From: Liolophura sinensis
Lineage: Eukaryota; Mollusca; Polyplacophora; Chitonida; Chitonidae
Assembly: GCF_032854445.1 (NCBI RefSeq)
Contig: NC_088297.1
Span: 14,189,335-14,253,334, forward strand
Direction: 5' to 3'
DNA: 64,000 nt
Both the position numbers and the translations under genes were made by a program. Of this stretch, positions 1-13,688 are shown in pieces (position 1 is the first letter of the stretch; every line of letters begins with the position of its first letter). Below the pieces are notes generated by a model that saw only the letters and a list, made by a program, of their open reading frames with translations, was not told where the DNA came from and did not search any database.

Positions 1-312
1 AATGATGATGCAGTCCCCATGTACAAATTTTTTAAAACCTGATTTCCCAGTATTTCTTAACGTTATTCAAATCAAAAGGTTTCAAACTGACCATTGTTGT
101 TAATGAGACAAATGTCCCACAAGATGTTCAGTTACAGGGCACGTATCATTTCAGAACCATATTGACCTTATGTTTAAAAGTCATCAGTTTTAAAGCCATA
201 CTGGCCTGTGTTTACTTTTTACATGATTGAGCAGATATTTGCATTAGTGTATCGGAGATGAAACCGAATATATAATACTGAACACAATTTTTCTTTTCTT
301 TTTGTGTTACAG

Positions 313-367
313 CTTTACCATTCGCCATCAAGTCAGGAATTCCCGGCATGCCACTCGGAAACTTCGG
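313..367 (+). CDS. Rbm24: RBM24/RBM38-like gene, penultimate coding exon (55 nt)
   Basis: This small coding exon belongs to an RNA-binding protein of the RBM24/RBM38 (SUP-12) family. It is preceded by a strong acceptor: a T-rich tract from about 288 ending in TTACAG at 307-312. It ends at a donor reading GG|GTGAGT. It starts in phase 1 (the codon is completed by CT) and ends with two bases of a Gly codon. It encodes (A)LPFAIKSGIPGMPLGNF-G. This joins in frame to FPQYVY at 15606, and the phases (2 and 2) agree. In vertebrate RBM24/38 the matching stretch lies just after the RRM, in the segment that reads roughly GFAIGVQQLHP, so LPFAIKSG fits as its counterpart. The RRM exons must lie left of the window. 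A chance open stretch of 55 nt is possible, but the paired splice sites, matching phase and resemblance make this likely. The exon could be alternatively spliced. Confidence 0.75.
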
Positions 368-1422
368 GTGAGTTTGGGTTATTATTGTTAGCAGATTTAT
401 CAAAGCTTTAAAACAAAGTTCATTCACTGTCTACTTGATCAGCAGGAAGGGGTTTTTCCCTGTCTACTTGTTTAAATATGTGAAATGTTCCTGCGAAAAA
501 AGCGTTAGTTTACAAAAACTGAATGCAGAATTAATGGGGTGAAAGACCTTAATATACAGGTCGCTACAAAAACAAATGGCGATAAAGGCGCACTCCACAG
601 CGCTTGCGCGCTAAGGCAAAACTGATAAGTTTTCATGGAATATTTAATATTTAAAAAAAAATTCATAATATTCTGAACACCACATTGCCCACAGTGTCAA
701 AACAGAAACTACAGAAAGTTCTTTAAAAGATTTAGATATTTACAATCTTCCGTTTTATCACACCTCTTTTTTTCACTCTTTCATTTCGTCTGTAGCGGTT
801 AAACACCTAAAATGCCGAACTGTATTAATCTTGGAAGATGAATTGAGATAGTCAGAGAGTCTATCAAGACGATTACGTGGCTGAACCCCCTTCTAGATAC
901 TGGTGAAATATTCTTCTTGTTTTTTTGTGTTGATTTTTTGGATTGGATAAAGGTTGACCTGTTTGTTCCCTAACTCGGGTTTGGGTTTCTGTTGCGTGGT
1001 GATTTCGATGAATTGAGATTTTTGCTTGCCATGAAACTGACGTTGGGTTTTCGAGTGCTCACAGCGTCTGGTTTTCTCGTTTTTTTCACCACAAATGTTT
1101 GCTGAGTATTGTATGCCAGGTTCAAAACCGAACCGACCCACATCACTGTTTTGAAATCTCTGATTTATTTTTTTTCTTGACTATTGTACATCTTTCTGAG
1201 TGTCTGGTAAACCAACTTTTAATTTCAAGCTGTTTAATAATACTTTGAGTGTGCGGTTGTGCAGGTTTGCCGTCATCTAGGTTTTAACTCTTACAAAACA
1301 ACAACAACAATCACAACAACAACATCAAACTAAAAACTTTGTAGTTTTGGATTTAGCAGTGTTGTTGTATCTGACCTCATTACTCTGGCCCATTTTTCTG
1401 TGAGTTTGAATTTGTTTTTCTT

Positions 1423-1444
1423 TTTCTTTTTTTTTTTTTTTTTT
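1423..1444. repeat. T-rich tract
   Basis: A T homopolymer-like run, with flanking C-interrupted T stretches, lies inside the RBM24-like intron. The open frames on both strands across it are by-products. Confidence 0.8.
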
Positions 1445-3011
1445 GCTTTTTCGGCTTGCATCTATACTAACGGCCCTAATAAAGTAGTTAGTGAAGAGCA
1501 GAGCTGTGTACTTATATGCGGAGTTATGACGGGCGGAATTAGCCAATTATCGCAGTTTTGTCCAAGCAGACGACAAATCTGGGTCAGCAAATATTTATAC
1601 ACCGTTCGTTTTCTGAGCGCGTGCTGTGTTAACGTGCTGCCATGACGACAGTTTGGCCGATGCTGGCAATTGGCTATATAACCCGAAGAGAGCTAAATTA
1701 AACTCTTTAAATAAAATAAGTCTGTAATCAATATTTATTATTTCAGCAGAGCTATTAATAACAAAAAATGATGCAGATTATATAGATGTCATCGAGGTTT
1801 CATTTTGCTCTAAATACTGTCAAGATGGCCTTGAGCCATAATCATTCATTAATTCGTTGGATTTGCTAGTATCCCACAAAACTGCAAGATTACAGTGAAT
1901 TTGTTTTTCGCCTGTAGTTTTGCTATATCTATATTTTAAGTTGTATCTTTACAAACAGCGTTAACTTACCTTTTATTGGAACATAAAAGCTTTATCGTGT
2001 AAAAGAAGAATACATATTTCTATCTAGTACCGAGCAAGTCTCTTGATTTCGACTTCTTTGTGGCTCATATAACATGGGATACTTATATCAGTAACACGCA
2101 TTCAGAGGTTAGGTGCATTCAAGCGTTAACGCGTTTTTTATTAAACGGGAGCGAATTAACTTTCCATACCTTCCAGCGTTTCAACTCGGCTTTCAAATCA
2201 GATCAGTTCTAGAATCACACACGAAGTTTGCTATTGAGGTATATTGATTTCCCTTACCTAAAAATGCACAAGATATATTATGAGGAATACGTAAGACATT
2301 GGTCATCAGCTTAAGAGCGTAAGTTTACTCTTCCACCTAATTAGGATAAGGTACGCCTGTATTTTAAATGCGTCTCCGCGCGCATTGCGAAGCAAACTTT
2401 TTGAGGGCGCGTTAGCAATCTTGGAGTAGATCTAGGCGCACTCCAAGGGAAAAGAACATCATTAAGTTTTTGGGGCGGACATATCTTCTTAGTTCCATTC
2501 AAGAAATTGCAATCTTGGAGCAAAGTCTTAAATTCTCAGTCTGATATATTCGCTTTTTGATCGCTATAGTAGGAACCTGGGCATGTAAAAGTACCATCTT
2601 CACTCTACCTGCTGTGCTTGGTGACAAATGCGGAAAAGGGTATGCGAGAGCAAGAGAGAGAGAGGGGGTAAGAAAAAAAGTATAGCATTTGGAGCGCATT
2701 CCTTATAGGCTGCATATGTACAGGATGGAAGAGATTTCGTAGCTGGGGAAGATATTTACCAAAAGTCTACTTTTTTTCGTGAAAGCATCTCCGGATCTCT
2801 CGTAACTACTTATCTTCTTCCCAGGGGCACTTTTAGGGGTTTTCAGAGGGCATATTGTTTGCATTGTGAAATGTGGTCTTCTAAATGCGTTCTCTATGTA
2901 TATACGCTGCACAACACAAATATATAGCCTTTGCCTTGGCTGTAATATCGCTGACGAACGCACGTTATATCTGACTATATGTGATATTTTACGATACATT
3001 AGCCTTTAGTA

Positions 3012-3209
3012 ATATATATTTATTTATTTGATTAGTGTTTTTTACGCGGTACTCAAGAATATTTCACTTATACGACGGCTGCCAGCATTATGGTGGAAAC
3101 CGGGCTGAGCCCAGGGGAAACCCGCGACCATCCGCAGGTTGTTGACAGACCTTCCCACGTAGCCACGTAGAGGAAGCCAGCATGAACTAGACTTGAACTC
3201 ACAGCGGCC
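3012..3209 (-). mobile_element. SINE-A copy, head truncated
   Basis: The left end carries the TTTATTTATTTGATTAGTGTTTT tail (reverse strand), then ACTCAAGAATATTTCACTT, GCCAGCATTATGGTGG and CCATCCGCAGGTTGTTGAC in the usual family order. The tRNA-like head is missing: similarity stops near the ACAGCGGCC motif. This is the only clear SINE in the first 22 kb. Confidence 0.85.
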
Positions 3210-3910
3210 TTTAGTAACAGGTATAAAATATAATATTTGTGTAAAGTCGACACTGGCTTCATCAGCATTTCAACTTTTTTTCAATTGGCATGGAAACTAT
3301 CAAACCGTCTTGAATAGCAACATCTTTAAAATAATTAAAAGTGGCCTTGTAGATTTCACATAAAGCTATTAGGACGGGTTCAGTGTTGTTTTTTTTTTCT
3401 GTATGGAAAGTTCTCTCCGTTAGCTATTGTTTTTTTTTGGGGGGGGATTCTTCACTAGTAGGGGAGGGTGGATGGTGTGCATTTTCTGTCAGATATTTCG
3501 ACATGAATTCTTTGGCCGTCTAATCGGTGTAAGTTTTGACGGATGGGTGTATATTGTCTCCAAGAGATACCATCTTGCAGTCACTTTTGGGTAAGATGAG
3601 CCACATGGTGGTACAAGGTCTAAAACCGCCAGAAATATCTGCAGCAAAAATATTTATTTTGGAACAAGAGCCTCTGTTTACGGCTGAGCGTCAACAAATG
3701 GCGCTGGAGTCGTCTGAAGGTGCAACGCTTGCCCTATCGGGCCCCCCACAAAAAATATCGGTCCCTCAGGCAAACACCCACGCCTCTCATCATCTACGCT
3801 GGAGTTTCATACACTTCGGTTTGTCTTGCTGTTGTTGTAACCCTGAGGATGGCAGCAACTATTTCAGTCTGTTGGCAGATTTTCGTGGTTTAATCGGTGA
3901 ATCTTAAAAA

Positions 3911-4086
3911 AATACACTGATTTGAGGATGCTTCTTGAATCTATAGGTCGAAACAGACATTCGTATACCACCCGTTTAAGAATACACTGATTTAAGAATG
4001 CTTTTTGAATCTATACGCCGAAACAGACATTTGTATACCAGCTGTCCAATAATAAGCGCGTTCCATGTGAATGACTGTAACCAACT
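3911..4086 (-). repeat. 70-bp tandem duplication of a family-D terminus
   Basis: AATACACTGATTT starts at 3911 and again at 3981, giving two near-identical 70-bp units. Each contains GAAACAGACATT(C/T)GTATACCA. Reversed, this is the GGTATACGAATGTC-TTTCGAC motif of the family-D copies at 30 kb, 36 kb and 39 kb. The second unit continues into 4086 with further family-D sequence. Confidence 0.6.
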
Positions 4087-5734
4087 CTATCCATGAAAAA
4101 TATGAAATTCGCCGTTAGAGACATGTCTGCCCATTCATTTAAGTACAGGGGAAAATGTTGTAAGTATAAGAGTTTTAAGTACAGGTAAGCTATACGCCGG
4201 CTATAATTTTTTCCTCAATGAGATTTGACTGCTGCACATAATCGCGTCCCAAGCAGACATTAGAGAAAATATGGGTCAAGTTGCCCTGAGATTTACGCCG
4301 GCTACTTAGTTCACCTATAAGCGCCATGTCGGACATTTATCTTACCACCTCATACTGACAGGCTAATTCTAGGTTGTTTTAAGAAGTGGGTATGAAGCCT
4401 TGTTTCTCTCACCTATCTCAAGCAGTACACGCATTTTCTCCGTCTTCCAAAGCCCAATGGTCTAAATATATCTCTCGAGCTTAAGTAACAATAATGCAAT
4501 AAACCGATATGTCATATAAATCAAGTTGATGTCTAGACATAAATTGGCCGGCCTTTGCAGGGCGGGATTGCGTCACTTTACCTCTTTTTATTGTGATTAT
4601 AATTGCCAGGGTCATATTTGCACGTTTATCTTTATTGTCAAATTGACACAGCTTTTTGAGCTCGGATTTTTTTCTGCCCTGCACGGTAATTAAATAATAT
4701 TTGAAGAACAAAACAGTAGCAGGAAACATAAAACCAGATATGCATGTACAATGCCACTAAAACAATCATGTGGGAAATATATTGTAACAGCCAGGTGTAA
4801 ATTATGAAGTATGCTTCCCAATAAAAACGATTTGATTGGTTCAGAGTGTTCTCCAATCAGACGTGAGTGTCATCTTCACTGCTGAACTGCGTCGTGTAAA
4901 AAATCATTGTATGCTAGAATTGTATCTCATCAGCTTAGTTTCATGTCGCTTAAATTCAGACCAGAATTCTCTAAATAAATCTCGAAATATTTATAAAACC
5001 GAGATAAAATCAAAATACGTTCATTCATGACAAATACAAAAAACAAACTACCAAGAAACATGTGTCCGTGCGGTTGATCAAAATTAGGGACCAAGTACGT
5101 TCTATTTCGAACACATTTTTCTCTGGAAATGGCAGAATATTTGCGTGTCTGGTGTGAAAAGCGTAAACATAGCGGACAGGCTTGTTCTTAGCACGTGCAG
5201 ACACGTCATTAAGTTCATCCCAAAACACACATATCACGCGGCCAGGCGGGGAGCTATCAAAGCCCGGAAGAGCCAAATCCTGTAGTCGTCAACGAACAGC
5301 ACAGACTTGGAAGGAAGTACTTTTCGTTTACCACTTCTGCCGGTAAATTGTAACCGCAGATGTCTGCTCCCAGGGAGTAGGAGATCTGTCTGAGAACTAT
5401 ACCGAGATAATACATGTGCTTGTGTAACAGTTCAAGTGACAATTTCCATATAAGTGTAGCAGCGCCGGTTCCAATGAACTCTCGACTGTACACGCATGCG
5501 TGCGAGCCTGCAGTAGTCAATAGAAACTCTGTGGTGGAGTTGGAAATGGTTGAGTTCAGTTTTTGAAATTCGATTAAAATTTGAAATTTCACTCAGAATA
5601 ATCCTGTGGCACGTGTTCTGAATTAACCCTATGGCAGGCGATGTGAAAATTAACTGATAAATATAATAGATATCAAGCTATCTGCCTTAATACTTTGCCT
5701 CGGTTTACCTCCTACGTAATATTGATGTCCACAT

Positions 5735-6090
5735 GCCCAGACAAGACCGTAATGCTTGCGGCATGTGCATCACAAGGCTTGGGTGTTTGCTTACTAGCTT
5801 GCCACTTAATATGTATACCGTGTGTTAGACAAACCAGTTTAAAGTATCCGAAAGAAAAACTAAGCTTAAGTCTATAATTTTTACGTATTTATGCAGTCAC
5901 TAGACAAACCAGCCAATAGAAAAAGAAATCATAGTTTAACATAAAGGTATTGCGCTTGGCATTTTGGGTGTAGTCATTAGACAGGCCAGGCAAAAGTAGC
6001 AATTATCAAAGGTTACCTTCAATGCATAACCTTTGCAGTATAATCTGTCGGTATATAAGACAAGCCAGGTAAAAAAGGTTACATCAAGAA
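5735..6090. repeat. Degenerate tandem repeat, period about 77 bp
   Basis: The motif AGACAAACCAG or AGACA(G/A)GCCAG recurs at 5827, 5902, 5979 and 6058, with spacings of 75, 77 and 79 bp. A weaker match is at 5740. Sequence between the motifs is only loosely alike, so this may be an old decayed array. Confidence 0.4.
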
Positions 6091-9000
6091 ACGTTTAACT
6101 TCTTAAAAGCATGGTGTTGACCAGGAGGGTCCTATCCTTATGATGTTATGATGATGTCTCTACCCCTGACTTAATCACCACCCGTCGCCCATACCCTCTC
6201 CACCCCCAACCCTGTTCGCTGGAGATGCTTGTGTTACGTAATATGGCAGCTCTAACAGCTGACTGTACTAATCAGGAAGACGACAGTAGATGGGTAATCT
6301 TTCTATGTCTGTGTACACACGAGACTAGGGAGCTCAGCTGTTGGTAGCACGGTTGCCCTAAACATCATCGTCCCGGGTTTTGCCTTGGAGTAGCCTGTAG
6401 CTTGTATTGGAATCTCGCAGCATCTGGTACGGATTTCGATAGAAGCAGGTTTTGTTTCGGTAGGAAACCAAGTCCGAACGGTAACAACCTCTTAGCTTTG
6501 TGTTATACACTTTCTCCCTCACAAGCTATACACGTAAGCCAAAATACCTCTGAAATCCTCGCATCATTGCACACAGACGATGTAAATTCATCGACTTGAC
6601 AAGAAGGCGGAAGAGGACTCGTCATCACAACTTTTGAAGTGTTGCCAAGTTATACAAGTCGTTGTCATCGTTACGGAATAGCCTGTGTTCACCAGTGCGC
6701 GACTTTCTGTGTGCTCTTCTGTCTTTGATGATGACTTTTTCTGTGGTACCACATTCGTAACAATCTAGCCTCTGGCAGGGAATAGCGCAAAACGAGGCTA
6801 AAAGGCATTAGTTACCAACGCATCAGGATCATTTCATTACACATTTAAATCCGACTTTCCCTGCCTCTGCCAATGGTTTATAAATAAAATGCTGCATATT
6901 GTTTATGCATATGGCGAAATCCCGCTTCACAATGTGAAGAGGAGAGCGAGATTTTGCTTCGCATGACTTTCACGTCACAACGTGACACACCGGAAATTTG
7001 AGTTTAAGTCATTTAACGTGAAGATTATCTCTTTCGTCCTAAAATCATCGATTACACGTACACAGATTCTCAGTACAAATCCGAAACGCTGTGTGGAAGC
7101 TTCGCTATACTGATAACTCACAAACAAATCCCCCAACCCTTCCAAACAACCACCAAACCCCCGCCCTTTTTGTTCTGTGTTCAGTGCGATCAGTGATCTT
7201 AACGCCTAGTATAAGGCACAGTTCATCGCAAACAATTCGAGACAGTCATTCCGCTGGATCCTTCTACAGTTCTTGAGGCAACATTTTGTCATCTAAATTG
7301 CATACTATTTATTTATCTATGCATTTCGTCTGATTTAACCGTGTACTTACAGAACTGCCCCATACGCCGAGGAAACCCTACATGTACATTATGTACAGGG
7401 AAATATGATACATTTACACAAAACATTTCCTGACTAAATCTTATACGTTGCACGCATGGTCATTGAGTCCGCGAGACAAACAATATCTACAATATCGCCT
7501 ATTTCTTGAACATGCGCTGTACCTTCTTTGGGAGCGTGAGCAGCCTGCCAAGATTGGCAATTGTTTATGTAAGCGCACTCCGTTGGTGAGACATTTTTCA
7601 CACCTCACACAAGCCCCGCTCCTCTGGAGTGGCTTAAGATTTCACTTAAGCCAGAACACCTGGATTGAGCTGTAACCATGAAATAGAATTTGTCGGTCAG
7701 CTAAGTGCTTTTTCTTTTCACTGTTTTATACGTACAAAATCACTTCAGAACTTGTTTCACGTCCGAATTAAGAAGCTGGGGTGGGGCTGTTGGGGGAATA
7801 GTGGTAATTCCTCACTGAAGTTTGATACCTACGTGGGAGAGGTGTCATTTAGCTTAAATGAGGCCGTGTGGTAAGACATTTGAGCGTATGGTCTGAAACA
7901 AAGAAAAATAATGTAAATTGTCTGACGTAATTAAACATGGCTCTCCTGGCCAGGTATATATGTTAGTGGCATTATAATTAGTGTTGATTGTGTAATTAAA
8001 TCCAGATTTACTGCCCAGACATGTTTTTGTCTGGAAATGCGGCCGTACATAACGGCTCCCAATATACTCTACACTTTATGTACCCGTCCATTAAATCACA
8101 ATCCGCTTTCCGCATTTATCCCAGGTTATGATTTTCGTGCTTAGTCGTGTAATAAACGTCCGCGCCACTTATCTCAGCGGTGATTTATGTTAAAATATTA
8201 GATCTACCCTAGCCTGACCGTATAGCGGGTGAACTTCTTCAATATGTCACTTATGTTTGATGTTCACATAATGGAGACCCTCAAGGACTTTTATTTCGAC
8301 CCATTTTGTGCCTTTATTTATACAGCATCTGTACAAAGTCCACATCTTGCTGTAAAACATTAGAATTCAAATGTCAAGTTGTGACATATAAACGGGATAT
8401 GTACCTTTAAGGACGTAATACCCACTGATTCTCCGCTTTTGGTTTTCAGTTTATGTTTTGGTAGTACCCCAGTGTGTGATTGTTAATTACAAAACCTGAA
8501 CTCCTGATTTATATACAACTTTCCACTGTGTTATCTAACTTGCAATAATGTGCATAAAAAGGATGTTTGGTGTTTGGTGGGTTGATAGATCTTTTATTAA
8601 GTACTTTTTGTATAAATTGACCAGTTTTGGATCGTCTGTGGCAAGGTCTGATTTTGGTAAGGGTTTTTTTTGTATCGTTCAGAACCCACAACAGGCTACA
8701 CCTCCGCAAAACGTGTTCTAAACAATGCGAGAATTACCATTGATGTAAGGGGCCTCGGCCTGCCACAATTACCAGCTCGATGTGAACAACAGCACGCGAT
8801 GGTTCCGAGCAGCTGGTCACGTGTTTGTCTGGATCTCGAATCGAGCCGTCCAAGCAGGATTCTGCAGGACCGTTTCTTGTGTTGTTCCTGCTTTTCAATA
8901 TACCTCGGCAACACAATATGGATTTCGACTGGGAGACGTATCGGAAACTGTCTCGCTAGGCTTTGAAGTTTACACAGTGAGAATTTCATTGATCAAAATT

Positions 9001-9739
9001 TATTGATTTGTATTTTTTTTCCTGTTTGGCCAAATTTGAAAACATTGGCGAAAAATACACTCTATTTTGTCACCGCCCATATTCGTCTTCTCTATACAGA
9101 ATTACCGCGGTACATATGTATGCATATGCAGGTATTTGTCAGTACAGATATGTATGACAGCTACAAATCGTCCGGCAGGAAGCTTATCGCATGGCAAGAA
9201 CTCACGTTATAGACAACTTTCGTTTTTTGGCGTTTTTCTGCACCAGCCGAATCCTTATGGCGAATGACCTACATCTGTTATACCTAGGCTACAATCTCGT
9301 CAGTGGGATGTGTACTTGGTAGTACAATGCCTTAATTAAGTGGTGGTTCATTAATCGTTAATTATGAAAAATTTCACCACATGAATCAACACGATCATCA
9401 TTAACAGCTCTAAACATTTTGCGTTGTCAAAAGACTGACTGTGACTTATTTCTGTACACTCGAAATATATTTTGTCTCTCCTTGCGTGATGCAAGCTTTC
9501 TTTTAATCTTATAGACATACGGACAAGTTAAGACACTGAAGCAAAGATGGATGGTAATGTAATTGAGTCATTCTTGCATGGACAGGATTAATTGGCATTG
9601 AGTAATGTTGCCTTCTATTCAGTTCTGTACTCTCTTGAAAAATGTACCATAATCTTGGTGCAGGACTTGATGTAGACACATACTGATGTTAGGGGAACAT
9701 GTAACGCGATACTATTTAATCATTTACATTAACGGTTAG

Positions 9740-9856
9740 AATAAAACCCGAACTCATCAGGTAAATTGACAAGAGGCCGTATTTCACCCGCTGCGTGTGG
9801 TCATTTGTCAGCTATCACACTGTCGTCGCTGCTCTGGTCTAACTCTCTATGCTGTA
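9740..9856 (+). repeat. Family-E dispersed repeat, 3' part
   Basis: It reads AATTGACAAGAGGCCGTATTTCACC, then TGGTCATTTGTCAGCTATCACACTGTCGTCGCTGCTCTGGTCT, and ends CTCTATGCTGTA. The same order of motifs is found at seven or more other places in the window. It carries a single copy of the terminal unit that is amplified nine times at 25 kb. Confidence 0.75.
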
Positions 9857-12775
9857 CGTTTTTCATTATATTGCATTGGATATAACAATACGGGATCGAA
9901 ACTACACAGACGTTTCAAATTTGTTCCATTTGGAACTTTTTGTTTTGTCTGATTATTTGTCCACTTTTTAAAGGTGTCTAATCTTAGATTTTGAGACCTG
10001 TATCCAAATGTCTGTGTCACTAGCACGCCTTCGCCATATTATAATAGACAAATCTTTGATGATTTGTCGAGTTCCGCCTTCACTGCAAGAAAGGCGTTGA
10101 ACTTTGATATGGAATTCATGCCTGGAATATTCATTGTCTGCCCCTTATCATTGAAAACTGATGATCGCTTCTCTCTTGTGTGTTACCGGCTTTATTTCTT
10201 ATTTGTATAATTTCTTACATACCTTTGTCTTCGGGAGTTAGTGTTTAACGTTGTTGTGGAAATGGATCTTGCGATTATCGATTTGGAACGACCTTTACGG
10301 ACTACGAATGGTATAGGAATGTCGGACTTGACGTTTATATTTACATTTACAGTCGTATATTCTATACTTCGTATCTTTTCAATATCGCTGCATTGATTTC
10401 CAAGAGATCGATATGTGTTGATGATGAAATGTATAAATCAATCACTCGATCAAAGCAATATATGTATGAATTCACACAATCTCTTTGGCGTGATATTTGA
10501 GGAGTATTGGGAACTGTCTGTATGTACACTACTGAAAAACGCTTGTCCAGTGAGTTAATCGTTAAACATACATTTCAGTCAACATCGCCTCACTCGGAGC
10601 TCGCCGCTTTACCGCTCCCACCTTTTCACGTCAGCACGGCTAAATTGCACTCGAGTGGTCCGTCGTTCAAAAGTCAAGTGGCTACTGATAGCATACAGCC
10701 TTATTTCGGCCTAAGAAGACCGTATACTGCTGGCGTACGATATAGCCTATAGCTTACCTGTTTAGCGGCGACAGGTTTGGCTAGACGTTTGTTATAAAGG
10801 TACATCTAAGCCTACAGGGGTGTCCACAGGACGCATGAACCAATAAGTCAAACGTTGTCATTCATAATTTCCGCGGTTGCGTTTCTTTGTGCAAATAAAA
10901 TCACAATACCACTCTTCGGCTGTTTTGTGCAGCTTTTCTTTTGTCAGTTCGTTGAAAAACCATCGGTATTAAGCCGGGCAAAGTAAAACCCCACTTCAGC
11001 TTTCCTCTTCCCCAATGCCATTCATTATACTTCAATGTCGTTGCTCTTCGATGAAAGAGCAATGGTTTTGACGGACCTGTCTCTCTTTAAAACGGCCATG
11101 ATTCCTCACGTCTAGCAGTCAGTGACATCGTTTTCACGGACTTCTCCAAGACACACCTTTTCGGCGGCTGTCACACACGTCAACGACCTTTCTATCTGCG
11201 ACCGTCGAGTGTTAAGCCGAGTATTGAAGCTCGGAGGGTTTGGCAGATCCACATTGTCATCGCTTCCAACGGGCTTGTCACAAACTGACATCTGATGTTC
11301 GTCTTACAGTAAATCCAAATGTCTGCCCCACAATAAGCCCCTTTTAGCTTTGAACCTTGGTCTTGTCATGTCACAATACGGGTCTCTAACTTGTTTTAGG
11401 CAGTTTCTTTTGGAATTCCTGAAGTTTGCAGTTATCCATATATGCTTTAAGAATAACTATTCACCGTCTTGCCGGTTGATCATAAATTTTATGACCGATT
11501 TCAACCAATATTTAGGAGTCCCTTCTGAGAAATCACTGCGGAGAACTTCACTGTGAAGTATAAACGTAGTGCGGCGCCTTAGGGTCTAATTTCTGATCAA
11601 TCAAACGAACCTACTTTAGTGCGTGTACTCAACACCAAAGCATTGAAGCGGATTAAACACTGCTCTGAGTCGAAAGATTTTACGACATGAAAAATCGGCT
11701 TTCAGTCTAAAGAAAGCCTGACGAATAACTGTCTTCCTCTCTTAAGAGCACCACAGGTTGAAGTCGATTTTGGCCCGAACCCCCTGTTTGCTTGTGCCGT
11801 TGATGACTGAGACCTTTCCAGGTGAAGAAGACTCTGAGGAAAGGGTTCTGGCTTGTTCCAATCCAAAGGCACCAGTTACCATAGGGTTCAATTACTTAAT
11901 ATTTTGAATTTTACTATAGGTCCCATATAAATACATGTATCTGGAATTCAGTGTTACGACTCTTTTAACTTTGTTACATTAATCTTGAGGGTTGTAACAT
12001 TACCTAAGAGTACATGAGATGTTATCTTAAGGCTTTATAATCTTTTTGAGGACATCCCGTATTTCTCACATACTATACATTAATATTGAGGCTTGTTGTA
12101 ATATTTTTGGCTGTGGTTGGCCTGGTTAATCCGTTGTGTTTGCAGAGGTAAAGTGCCACGCCAACCCATCTTTTCAACTGTTTACGGTTAAGAATATTTT
12201 GAGTCAAGAAGTTTACATTTCGTTAACAAGTCACAGCAGACTCGACGCCTGTAGCCATGCGCAATCATCTCATGCCCCGTTTTGGGGTGTGATGGCCTTT
12301 GTTTGAAATTGTCAGAGTATTTGACAAGAGGGGCTGTCTGAGGGTTGATTTCGCGAGATTTAATATCCTCTGAATCGTACGGTCGTTAGCAATGCTTATG
12401 TTAGCGAACGACTGGCCTCCGCAAGTGCCTCAGGTCTGCATTTTGTCACGCTTCCAGAGTTGCCGCGAGCAGCTCGCTACAACATGTCGAACACACTAAT
12501 TGCAGAGGCCGTCACAAAGGGAAACCTGGTGGGAACATTTCTAGTTCCTGTCGGCCTATACATAGCGCACAACTTGTCTTTGGTCCAGATGGCCGGAGCA
12601 ATTTGTGGAATCCGACAAAGACTGATGGAGACAAACGAATCCGTGAACAACCGCCTAGTTCATTCTTGTCAAACTCAGAATTGTTCTATAAACGGAACCT
12701 GTGACGTCATTAGCACGTTCGCATCTTTCAGTTCTCTAACAGACAAACAAACGATGACTTCACTTCCAGGGCTAC

Positions 12776-12799
12776 ATATATATATATATATATATATAT
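12776..12799. repeat. (TA)n microsatellite
   Basis: About 11 TA dinucleotides in the RBM24-like intron form the end of a chance 118-codon open frame. Confidence 0.85.
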
Positions 12800-13670
12800 T
12801 TATAACCGCTCTGTGACTCAAGGATACTGTGCAAAGACAAATGGTCCATAAATTACTTCAGGAACATATTGACACACTTACTTACTTCGCTTGTTTTTGT
12901 GGCTTCTCTGAACCGTCAATATTATTTGAGTCCTTTCACGGCGTAGTAGCACACCTTTCTCAATTCGGATATGCGTATAGTGCTGTCCACTGAAATGTCA
13001 TGTCCCAGACCCCACACTTGTTGCCAACACCATTTGCAAATATCTGACCAGCAGGACACGTGGCCTATACAATACCGGTAGCCTACACTTCAAGTGCTGA
13101 TAGTGTAAAGTAATTTTAAGTGTTTCTTAAAATCAGGAATCTTGCTTTCGTAAAAGGTTTTTTCAAAGGTAATGTTCGTTCTATGGCTTCAGTACTTTTG
13201 TGTAGGCATGACGTCTTTTAGGCAAAAAGTAGCCCTGAGAATATATTACGTGTGTAATAAGCATGGTTTGGTCAAATAACTCACCCAGGCGACTCTCATG
13301 CGCGCGCTCACGTGACATTTTAGTCAGACAGGATCATCTCCAGTTCGGCATTTATCATAAAATCAGTGGGGTTTGCAGCTCCACGTTTCTGATTAGCCTC
13401 AGATAAATTTCTAATTTCGTTCAAGTTTTTAAACCCTTTCGACTGCTTTAAACAGCTCGAACTCAGTTTTGCAGCGCAAGTGTGTCGACTGGTGGTTTGT
13501 TTATCAGCTATACTAGTTTTGGGGTGTTTTTTTTTTTGTCTTAAACCAGTGTTTCTCGTAAAATCTTCCGCCGGTGTTGTTGGTGGAAGTCTGTGTGTGA
13601 CAGTTGGAGTGAGTGTGCGTGTTTTATTTTTGACTATTCTGTTACTCTGTAATATAGTTGACAACGTTAC

Positions 13671-13688
13671 TCTCTCTCTCTCTCTCTT
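13671..13688. repeat. (TC)n microsatellite
   Basis: A run of TC dinucleotides lies in the RBM24-like intron. Confidence 0.85.

Noticed and set aside
3536-3907. 123-codon open frame in the intron
   Set aside because: It starts at TTG, has no domain, and its end abuts the family-D tandem duplication.
8670-8989. GC-richer stretch with open frames on both strands and a TTGTATCGTTCAG acceptor-like site
   Set aside because: No single frame stays open from the acceptor (8680) to the best donor-like site (about 8974), and no domain is recognisable. It could be a pseudo-exon or conserved non-coding sequence, but I cannot support either.
12460-12816. 118-codon open frame in the intron
   Set aside because: It starts at a non-ATG codon, ends in a TA microsatellite, and has no splice acceptor or family match.
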